From: Rhynchopus sp. YZ270_cl-10
Lineage: Eukaryota > Euglenozoa > Diplonemea > Diplonemida > Diplonemidae
Assembly (NCBI GenBank): GCA_964035575.1
Contig: OZ037834.1
Span: forward strand, 1,085,598-1,149,597
Length of the DNA: 64,000 bases
Reading direction: 5' to 3'
Below are positions 43,291 to 51,724 of the stretch, piece after piece (positions within the stretch are counted from its first letter, which is position 1; the number at the start of each line of letters is the position of its first letter). The notes under the pieces were generated by a model that searched no databases, was not told the DNA's origin, and saw only the letters and a list, made by a program, of their open reading frames with translations. Made by a program: the position numbers and the translations under genes.

Positions 43291-43747
43291 ATAGAGGAGG
43301 AATAGTTGAAAGAGGAATATGTACCTTTCTTAGTACACATCTCAGGGATTTCTACAATTTTCCGAAAAATGACCCCAAAAAACCCCCCCCAAAAAAAATA
43401 TGGAATCGGAAAGCAAAAAACAGTAGTCGTATGTCTTTGCGAGGGGGGGAAATGCCCAATTCCCTTTGCCTTCTCCCCCCAGTCCCCCACCCCCCCCTAA
43501 CCCCCTGCTCTCCATTCAAGCTTTGCTTTTGTTTTGTGATTAAGATAATGAAGAGATGTTACCTTAGGGAAATCCGGGTGCCAAAACAATCGAATTCACA
43601 AAAAATATCACAAAAATCCCAAAAAAAAAAGATGCAATTTTGTTGTATGATTTTTGTTGTGCACATAGTAGCGTGGGCAACCCGGATCTCACTTATTTCC
43701 CCCCACCCCTCCCCCATTCCCCCCTTTTTTCCCCCTTCTTTTTAAAA
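43291..43747. other. Downstream spacer of family gene 7
   Basis: A/C-rich sequence with C runs at 43380-43500 and 43690-43740. Nothing coding is supported. Confidence 0.5.
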
Positions 43748-45718
43748 CTAAGGCTTCAGAAAATCAAAGTGGTCGTACTGCGAGAAAAACGCCAGGATTG
43801 CGGAGGGTTGTGCCTCTGAGTCAGTTCTGCCTGACCCTGGGGTCGTGGGGAATTCCATGTAGTCAGATCCGTCACGGGTACGGCGGATGGCTGCGTGCGA
43901 AACACCTGCGGACGCGAGGTGACGGAGGGCAAGGGCACGCACCTCTGCGTCATCGTCGACCTTTGCGTGGGCGATACGAAGCGCACGCACGACTGCCTTC
44001 ACAGCACGCAACGCAAGCGCAGACTGCACTGTGTCCACTAGCCCCGTCGTGTTCGCGACCACACGGACATGCGTTGATGAGTCGCCAATAGAACGCACAT
44101 TCGAGACATATGGGAATGCACGCAGCGCAAGGGAGAGTCGGTGCAGCAGGACGGTCTTGGTGACCTGGTAAGGGATGCGTCCGTGTGTGGCGAGGACGTA
44201 GGCCAGAGCGTGGATGGCAGCGCTGTGGCAGGAGGCGGTGGGGACGGAAGGGGCGCCCATGTGGCATGGGAAGGCACCGTAGGCGGTGCTGGTGTTTTGC
44301 ATGATCTGGACGTCGAGGAGCGCCGCAAGGAGCGCGTTGAGCGTGACGGCGACGTCGAGGGCTGCCTTCGTGCCGTTGTTGAGGACGGCAAGCTTCACAG
44401 CGGCCACCACTGCGTCGGAGTGGCTGCGTGAGTGGACGTGCTCGCGGTGTGCCTCCACCACGTTGTCTGCGTACAGCTTCAGCTGCTTCAGCGCCCACTG
44501 GTTGTACTGCTCACCACGCTTCTGCGAGTTGGTGATACCCTTGTAGCGGTTCCGCTTCAGGTGGCCCGCAAAAGACGCAACGCTCGCAATGACCGTACCA
44601 TAGTCGCGCGACATCGAGAAGTCGACTGCCCGATGTGTGTCCTCAACGTATGAATGGAAGTTCGCAAAGAGCTTGTCATACGGCACCGTGGTGTGCAGGC
44701 CGCCCTGTGTCAGGACGCCGCGGTCTGTGACAGTGAAGGTCTCATCCTGGTCGAGGGACTCACGCACAAAGGAGTTGTCGATCCAGGTCACGGCGTCGCC
44801 GGCTTGCTTGATCTTGACCTGCACCAGGTCCGAGTGGTTGACGGGTGTGTGGTAGGCAGGGGTGGACCCCATGGGTCCGTTGGCCAGCACAGAGTACCAC
44901 TGCAGGCCGTCAGACTTCATCATTGAGTTCTTCTTGATCGTCGACGCCATCACGCAAGACGCAGGCTCGTTGACATACTTATGGCACAACGTTCCGTACG
45001 CAAGCTTGCCTTTCCCGAAGCTCTTTCTTGTCAGCACCTCAACCCGCATCTTGGGCACCTTGCTCTTCACACGGACTTCGATGTGAGACAGCACACTGCC
45101 GGCATGCACCCGGTAGCGGTACTCCACATCCGCCTTCCCGTCAAGGTCTGCAGTAATGATGATTGTCTTCGTGTCGCGCGCTGAGTCGACCGTCGACTTC
45201 AGAGGAATCTTCCCACTGAAGTACGACGTTTCCTGCCCGCCGATGGTCAGCTTCACAAGAAACCCTTCGTAGACCACAGCCGCACTCTCCTGCCGGACAA
45301 AGCCCTGGAAGACCTTAGATGGCACCTTGAAGTGGTGGCGGTGGAGGTTGTTCTCGCAGACAAATGTGTCCTCTTCCTCTTGCGTCACTTCGATGCGCTG
45401 TTCTGCTGCACCGTTCATGATGTAGCCCTCAGAGCTCATCGAGAGGATGTACGAGAGGATGCCGTCTGCCTTGTGTTGGTAGCGCTCGTACACTCCGGGC
45501 ATCGTGAGCACTTCGAGGGCACGTGCGTTGTCACCAGTGAGGAACCAACGGTCATCTGCATGCGCATGCTCCGATTGACGTACAGCGTCATGTGCATGAA
45601 ACGGCACCACCATCCTGTCCACAATAAACTGCGTAGCCTCAAACAGACGCGACCCCTTCGCTCCCGCCACAGGGTGCACCACTGCCATGCAGACCAGCGC
45701 AAGCAACGGTCTGGACAT
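43748..45718 (-). CDS. Family gene 7: secreted, most diverged member
   Basis: The product has 656 residues, starting at ATG 45718. Residues 1-20 (MSRPLLALVCMAVVHPVAGA) look like a cleavable signal peptide with an AGA site rather than an anchor, and there is no stalk: the ectodomain starts at once. Retained motifs are DRWFLTGDNARALEVLTMPG (first Asp of DDN replaced by Gly), VYERY, AVDFSMSRDYG, CHSAAIHALAYVL and RTDSEAQPSAILAFF. HDGR and MDHYGN are missing. It is the shortest member and lies at the right edge of the array next to ordinary genes, so it may be closest to the founder or a soluble specialist. The function is unknown. Confidence 0.85.
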   Translation of the reverse strand: MSRPLLALVCMAVVHPVAGAKGSRLFEATQFIVDRMVVPFHAHDAVRQSEHAHADDRWFLTGDNARALEVLTMPGVYERYQHKADGILSYILSMSSEGYIMNGAAEQRIEVTQEEEDTFVCENNLHRHHFKVPSKVFQGFVRQESAAVVYEGFLVKLTIGGQETSYFSGKIPLKSTVDSARDTKTIIITADLDGKADVEYRYRVHAGSVLSHIEVRVKSKVPKMRVEVLTRKSFGKGKLAYGTLCHKYVNEPASCVMASTIKKNSMMKSDGLQWYSVLANGPMGSTPAYHTPVNHSDLVQVKIKQAGDAVTWIDNSFVRESLDQDETFTVTDRGVLTQGGLHTTVPYDKLFANFHSYVEDTHRAVDFSMSRDYGTVIASVASFAGHLKRNRYKGITNSQKRGEQYNQWALKQLKLYADNVVEAHREHVHSRSHSDAVVAAVKLAVLNNGTKAALDVAVTLNALLAALLDVQIMQNTSTAYGAFPCHMGAPSVPTASCHSAAIHALAYVLATHGRIPYQVTKTVLLHRLSLALRAFPYVSNVRSIGDSSTHVRVVANTTGLVDTVQSALALRAVKAVVRALRIAHAKVDDDAEVRALALRHLASAGVSHAAIRRTRDGSDYMEFPTTPGSGRTDSEAQPSAILAFFSQYDHFDFLKP

Positions 45719-45935
45719 CGTTATGCTCTTTTGTTCCCTAGTGGAGGGGTATTGGATAAGACAGGATGGTGCTGTAGGATTGTGGGGAAAACAATGTGGA
45801 CGGGGACTCTGTTTGAAAGGTTTGGTATAATGCAAGGCCTAAAGGGGCATCTCTGTGTTTTTAGTCAAAAAAAAATGGGGGGCTAGAAATAGACCCCATA
45901 TGTTTCCCTCCCCCCTCCCCTATCCCTTCTGCAAT

Positions 45936-48068
45936 TTAGGCTGCCTTGCTGACATCCCGCCCGCCAAAGCTGCTTGGTGTGGTGGGAATGGTTTGTGTGG
46001 CACCACCATTACCACTCTGCACCACACCCCCTTGCGAGGACTGCGGTGCCGGCTTGCTGTCGTGCGCTCCTGGCACAGAGCCGGATGCTGCACCGGGGCC
46101 ACCACCACCACCACCACCGTCCTTACTGCTTGCAGAGTGTGTCGCTGCCGTGAAGCCTACCGGGCTCGACATAGGTGTCGGAACTGAGTGTGGCGGTGTG
46201 CATACAGAGGCTGTTGCCGCCTCGCTGCCTTCGAGGAGGAACACCGCACCACCACTGCCGCCGCCACTGCCACCACCGCTGCCACCGGGCACCTTCGCAC
46301 TCCCGAGGGAGCTGCTGGAGCAGGCGCTGTTGCACTTCGTCCGTTTGTGTTTGGTCGGGGAATGCACCTCCGTGGCGACAAGCTGGCTGTACACTGGAGA
46401 GGTCGACCGCAACGACGTCGTGCCACCTGACTTCTTATCCGTCTGCTGCATACCTGCAGACAACACGAAGTTCACGTTTTTGACGGAGACAGCGTTGACC
46501 CCATTTGCTGGTAGCCCACCACTGCCAGGCTTTGCGGTGGTGGTCGTCGTCGTCGTGGCGGTGCCACCAAGAAGCCAGCCGTGGCCGAGGGTGAGAAGTT
46601 CAAGCATCTCCTTCGTGAGGGGTGGGTGTTCAGAGTCTTCGAGGTCCTTCTGCGGGAGAAGTGCACGGAACTGTCGTGTCTGCCACACTTCGTCGTCTTC
46701 GTCGTCGCGACCGTCCTCCTCATCCGCGATGTCGCTGGTGAACTCGCTCTTCATTTCCGAATGGCTCTTCATATCTGAGGTAGGGTCAAACGTATCTAGT
46801 CCATCTGAAGGATCGACGGGGCATGCGGGCAGAATGTTCAGCGCATTGTGCTCATTGATCTGATGGTGTGTCAACCCTTCGCGTCTCGGGGGCAGGGAGA
46901 GCGTCACCTCTTGCCTGGCCTGCTCTGCTTGGTCGAGAAGTGTTTCGTTGCCGCAGGAGGATGCGTCCACTATGGGAGCTGTGTTCTGTGTGGGTTTGAC
47001 CTGCATCGAGAGACTCAGAGAAGAGCTTGCGACACTGCTTTTCCGGTCCGGCTTGATCTTCCGCGAGCCTTTGATGCATGAGTTGAGCGACACCCCCGCA
47101 CGCCCCTCTTCGTCCTCCCCTTCCACCACACGGTACTCTAGCCACGCACTTTGGCAGTACTTTTTGCACTCCCCGGTTTCCGTCGTTCCAAACAACGTAA
47201 CCGGGTACGACCCTGGCGGCGACGGCGGTGCAAGAAACACCACATATTGATGGTCCACCACGGTGCACGGAGGCGAGAACAGATCAAACCCTGTTCTCGT
47301 CTTCAACTTCACTGCCACTCTGTACGGCGCCATATCCGGGTCCAAATAGTTAACCTGCATGCGAACCGGCTTATGCCCTGTCGTAGGTGCCCAATAGTTT
47401 GTTTGCATGATGAAAGGGTGCACCGGAGGCTTGGGTGGTTGCGAGAGAGAGGCGGCACGAAGCATGCGGACCTGTCTGGTTAGTTCGCTGACTTGGTCGC
47501 GGAGGCAGTTTGCTTGCGGGACGTCCGAGAGGAATGCAGTCGATTCGGACACATCATCGGAGGTGGAGGTGCCGCAAAAGGAGACCTGGTCCTGCACGGA
47601 GGTGGACACCGCAGAGACACTCTCGGTGATGCTTTCGGTGTGGTGGCTGTCCTTCCCGGGGATGTGCCAAGTGACGTGTTGCTTCTCGCGTCGTGTAGTG
47701 GAGAGAATGCTTTGCTTCCGCTTCTCTGCCTTCCGCCGTTCGATCTTCTCCTGCGCTCGTTTGCTATCAAGGATGAATTTGGTTTGCGACCCATCGACCT
47801 TCACGAAGCCAAGCTTCAGCAGGCCCTGAGACATCGATATAACACCGCCGTGCTTTGCGAGGTGTGGGTGCACCTCCAACACAACGGGGCCAGAGTACTT
47901 CGTTGTGTCGGAATAGACCCGCCAGTCCTTTTCATAGGGTCTGATAAAATCCCTCAAAATCTGCCACTTTGCGAGCCACAACGAACGCTTTTGGATAGCT
48001 CCTAGCAGACGCAGCACTTCCTCTTCTGCGCAAGCCTCCCACGCCGTCTCCGCTGCACCACCAGACAT
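45936..48068 (-). CDS. Unknown 710-residue protein, possible PUB-like N-terminus, low-complexity tail
   Basis: It starts at ATG 48068 (MSGGAAETAW). Residues ~10-95 are helical then mixed (LWLAKWQILRDFIRP, VVLEVHPHLAKHGG, LLKLGFVKVDGSQ) and vaguely resemble a PUB domain; this is only a suggestion. A strongly charged helix follows (RAQEKIERRKAEKRKQ), then a short coiled coil (LRDQVSELTRQVRMLRAA). Next comes a beta-rich block of about 110 residues (RMQVNYLDPD, YVVFLAPPSPPGSYPVTLFG). The last ~350 residues are low-complexity, with acidic, Thr7 and Gly/Ser-rich stretches. Codon use is like its neighbours and it appears intronless. It has no transmembrane segment and is probably a soluble scaffold or regulatory protein. 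Confidence 0.75.
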   Translation of the reverse strand: MSGGAAETAWEACAEEEVLRLLGAIQKRSLWLAKWQILRDFIRPYEKDWRVYSDTTKYSGPVVLEVHPHLAKHGGVISMSQGLLKLGFVKVDGSQTKFILDSKRAQEKIERRKAEKRKQSILSTTRREKQHVTWHIPGKDSHHTESITESVSAVSTSVQDQVSFCGTSTSDDVSESTAFLSDVPQANCLRDQVSELTRQVRMLRAASLSQPPKPPVHPFIMQTNYWAPTTGHKPVRMQVNYLDPDMAPYRVAVKLKTRTGFDLFSPPCTVVDHQYVVFLAPPSPPGSYPVTLFGTTETGECKKYCQSAWLEYRVVEGEDEEGRAGVSLNSCIKGSRKIKPDRKSSVASSSLSLSMQVKPTQNTAPIVDASSCGNETLLDQAEQARQEVTLSLPPRREGLTHHQINEHNALNILPACPVDPSDGLDTFDPTSDMKSHSEMKSEFTSDIADEEDGRDDEDDEVWQTRQFRALLPQKDLEDSEHPPLTKEMLELLTLGHGWLLGGTATTTTTTTAKPGSGGLPANGVNAVSVKNVNFVLSAGMQQTDKKSGGTTSLRSTSPVYSQLVATEVHSPTKHKRTKCNSACSSSSLGSAKVPGGSGGGSGGGSGGAVFLLEGSEAATASVCTPPHSVPTPMSSPVGFTAATHSASSKDGGGGGGGPGAASGSVPGAHDSKPAPQSSQGGVVQSGNGGATQTIPTTPSSFGGRDVSKAA

Positions 48069-48388
48069 CCTTGAGGGAACAGAGAACACTAGGTGAAGAT
48101 TATCTCAGAGGAGAGAGTAAGGTGAAAAAGGAAGGCAGCTGTTTAAAAAAAAAAAAAAAAAAGAATGATTTCGTGCTGATGGGAGAAAAGAAATGTGTGG
48201 GTGGCGTGGGAGGGTGGGAAATATATTGTGTATTGGAGGGTGTTTCTGAGGTAGTTGACTGGTTTTTTGGAGAAGGGTGTAAGGAGGAAGGTGCGGAGGA
48301 AAAAAAATGGTATTGTGTCCTACTTTTTTTCTTGGCAAAAAAAAAAAAAAAAAAAAAAAAAAGAAAAAAGAAAAAAAAAAGAAAATTA
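48069..48388. other. Upstream spacer of the 710-residue gene
   Basis: A-runs lie at 48146-48162 and 48337-48381. There is no gene. Confidence 0.5.
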
Positions 48389-48767
48389 TAGGCTGATTGA
48401 CGCCGGGCTTGGCCGGTGGTGATCGGTGGTGATCGGTGGTGATCGGTGGTGATCGGTGGTGATCGGTGGTGATCGACGGTGATCGGTACTGATCGGTGGT
48501 GATCGGTGGTGATCGACGGTGATCGGTAGTGATCGATGGTGATCGGTGGGTGGTCGGTGGTGATCGATGGTGATCGACGGTGATCGGTACTGATCGGTGG
48601 TGATCGGTGCGTAAATCGATGTGGTCGGTGCAATCGGTGGGTGAGCGGTGGTGGTCGGTGGTGATCGGTGCTGATCGACGGTGATCGATCGCGATCGGTG
48701 GTGATCCGTTTAAATCGGTGGTAAAAAGTGACAAAATGGGCAAACCAGCCCGACGTCAATCAGCCTA
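48389..48767. mobile_element. TIR-bounded GGTGGTGATC minisatellite
   Basis: The inverted ends TAGGCTGATTGACG (48389) and CGTCAATCAGCCTA (48767), extended by CCGGGCTTGG/CCAGCCCGACG, enclose about 300 bp. That interior consists almost wholly of the 10-bp unit GGTGGTGATC and close variants (CGACGGTGATCG, TACTGATCGG). The regular frame produces a His/Arg/Ser/Pro/Ile/Thr open frame on the minus strand that is not a gene. Confidence 0.85.
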
Positions 48768-48777
48768 GAAAACGTTC

Positions 48778-48809
<32 letters not shown>

Positions 48810-51724
48810 GGAATCTGGGGGAACCCGGAAGATAGGTTTGCAAACCTTCCCTTTGCCTTCCCTTAACTCTCCCTTTAGACAGAACAATTTGAGTGCTAAA
48901 GAATATAAAGCACTGTCGTTGTTTTGCTGTGTCGACAAATGACCTCAGTACTTACCTTCGTGGGTTTAACTATAGGTCTGTACACAACGTGGGCCGAAGC
49001 TTTTTGTGATTTTTTTTTAATAGTTTCGACAATCACCTCCGAGGACGGCTTCTGTACACAAAGTCGCCCGAAGGCGGGGTTTTCGGGCTATTTTATTTTC
49101 CTATTTTTTTTTTTTCGCAAATTGCGGCACACCCACTGCTGTGGGACGTATATCGGGAGGGGGGGAAGGTTCGTATAAACCTTAAAAACATTTCATGTAC
49201 TTTCTATTGAGAAAGGAGTATGACAAAAAAAAGGGAAAAAGAAGAAAAAAAAGAAAAGTTTATCTAAGATGACCCCAAGCCGCTCTGTGCTTACCGTCAC
49301 CTTTGAACACATTCGTTATCGGCGCAGTAACAGCTGTGCAGAACAATGCTGGTAAGATGACCCTAAGCAGGGCTTCAGTCACCTTATCCAATCCTATGAA
49401 GAAAGGGGAAAGACCTCAAAAACTTAAACAAGAAAAGAGACCTTTTTCCGAAGAAATTGAACGAAAAAGAACTTAGCTCACAAACACATTCCGCAGAACA
49501 CACAAAACCTCTGTGGACCAGTAGACGTTTGCGGGTCTGCTTAGTCACCTTTAAAAAAAAAACATCAGGTAGCACCCCGCTTTCACACGATGTACCCATT
49601 TGATTGTCAGACCCACACCACACATTATAGGCAGACAATAAACAAGAGACTGGAGACCCGAAGATGGTCTCAGAAAAGGCGCTTTTTTTTGTTGTTGTGT
49701 CGACAGTCACTTCGCTCCAAAAAAAAAAAAACGGGAACAAAGTTCTGTACTTCAAAGTTGGCCGAAGCCTTTTGTACTGCAGAAGGAAAAGACGTAGGTC
49801 GTCCTGAACCCTAAAGAGTAATTTTTAGTTCTTCACTTCACTATTTTGTTGAAATGGCATTTTTTTCGTCGACAATCGCCTAAGAACCCGCTTGGGGAAC
49901 CCAGAGTTCTGTACTCAATGTTGGCCGAAGCCTTTTGTACTGCGAAAGGTATAGACGTCAGTTGTCCTGAACCCTTGAGGCGTGAGAGCAACTTATTTTT
50001 TTTGAAAACCTTGGTTGTATTAGTGTATACACCCGAGGATGAACTCCACTATTATTATTTTTTGATAAATTGTTGGGGTGTGGTTGCCTCGGTTGTGTTG
50101 CCACAGTTGTGCAATCTCCACTGTCCAAAAAGTTCACTCACGAAAAGGCCTCTGATCTCGGGCCTTTTTTTTTTGCTCAAACCTGCATTTTCTATTTGAA
50201 TGCACTCAACAGGATGCACACAACACAACCCTGGCCAACAACCAGAAGGAAGGGGACGTTACATGGAGAAAGAACTACGAGGGATGGTACGCTGATCGTA
50301 TTAATTAGAGGTGACAAGATAGGGGAGGCTCGAGGGGGGGGCACGTGAGTGTGTGCGTGTCCCCTGCTCTAAGTGGCGATGTGTGATGCGCAAGAAGAGA
50401 GGGCGCGGGGAGGGGGGATAAACCAACCTTAATCTTAGTGAATCTTAGAAAAAAAACTTTTTTAAAAAAATAACGTTGAAAAGATGCAAGCGTATGCAAA
50501 GGTCTCACTGTATACCGGCGGACGCAAAAGAATAAAAAAAGAGAAGTTGAAAAGTGCAAACGCCTCACCATTCATCGGCGGACGCAGGCACAGAAAAAAA
50601 AACACATCGAGTACTGTAGGGGCCCACTCCTCTTTTGCAACTTAACAATAACGTTAGCGAGAGCCAGGTGAGGCACAACCCAGCATTTTGCACATCAAAT
50701 GATGTGTTTAAAAAGACAAAGAACTGCAAAAAAAAAAAAAAAAAAAGCTGCCGGCGACTGAGAAAGAATGGAAAGGAACGTGGTATTGAATAGCGTTAAA
50801 AAAAGCAGACAAAAAAAAAAAAAAAAGAGAGAAAAAAAAAAAAGTTAGGCAAGAGTACCTATGCCGTGCTTAGGTTAAATGCTCCACCCTTTTTTTGGAA
50901 AACAGGTGGAGTTTTTTTGCATCGATGCAACACCTATTGTTATGAGTGGACGCGATACGAGATGCAAAAAAAGGGGGGGAAGTGTTGACAAAAGATCGTA
51001 CGGAGCATCGTTGCTCAGCCACCCCCTTGAACCGAAGAAGAAAAAAAAATTGAGAGATATTGTACCACTGCCCCCATCGAAAGGAAATACAAGGGGTTGT
51101 TTAGGCTGCACACCATTGCATGCAGCTATTGGGTGGCAAGAAGCTGTCTTTTTCTTGTACATTGTGCAAACTCCTCCACGGACGCAGGCACAACATCAAA
51201 TAAGAGAGCGAGAGAAACATTGTTACCAACCTGAGTTTCATGCCTCGTACTGTAGTGTACCATACACCAAGAAAAAAGGGTGAAGTTATTAATGCAGGCA
51301 CCGCTGACTCAGAAAAAAATAGTGCTAGAACGCATTTCAGTCAAAAAAAAAAAAAGTATTCCAACAACACGCATTCAATAAACTGAGAGCATAGGCATAG
51401 GGATCAAAGCATAATCAAAACATTTTTTTTTTTTTTTCCCCGCAGCTGCCCCCCCCACTCCAAACACAGAGCAGACTTCTCCCGCTCTCCCCACCAGCCG
51501 GTCTATTCTACCCCCCACACCCGTCACACCCCATGGATGATGACACACTGTAGCTATTATCTGATGGATTCAGCGAATCAGAACCCCACACGCGGCCCTC
51601 ACCCCATACCCCCTTTTTTTCCAAGACACCTTGCGTATCTTCGGAGTGTTCAACCCGAACACAACCCCTATTAGTTATCCCCCATTATTTTCCGCTTTTG
51701 GGACCCCCCCCTCCTCCCCCCCGT
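48768..51724. other. Spacer rich in short dispersed repeats
   Basis: No gene is supported. Copies of four short families occur. GTGTCGACAATC repeats lie at 48929, 49018, 49692 and 49865, the last two followed by GTTGGCCGAAGCCTTTTGTA. CTAAGC-hairpin repeats lie at 49252, 49349 and 49525. GTAGTTGCC/GTAGACACC repeats lie at 50003 and 50061. GTGCAAACGCCTCACC...CGGCGGACGC repeats lie at 50473 and 50542. Bases 51281-51310 are the last ~30 bp of the GTGAAGTT-end repeat. A runs occur throughout. Confidence 0.6.
49692..49990. repeat. Tandem pair of GTGTCGACA...GGCCGAAGCC repeats
   Basis: Two units of about 120-150 bp share TCGACARTCRC, then TTCTGTACT, GTTGGCCGAAGCCTTTTGTA, AGACGT and GTCCTGAACCC in the same order. 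Single or partial units lie at 890, 15719, 48929 and 49018. No coding frame is conserved between units, so it is a non-coding repeat or RNA-derived element. Confidence 0.6.

Noticed and set aside
48411-48730. CRISPR-like regular array
   Set aside because: Repeats are contiguous 10-mers without spacers, and the genome is eukaryotic.
48100-48759. Minus-strand open frames of over 200 codons across the GGTGGTGATC array
   Set aside because: The frame is open only because the repeat unit contains no stop; the product is His/Ser/Pro/Thr repeat plus poly-Phe.
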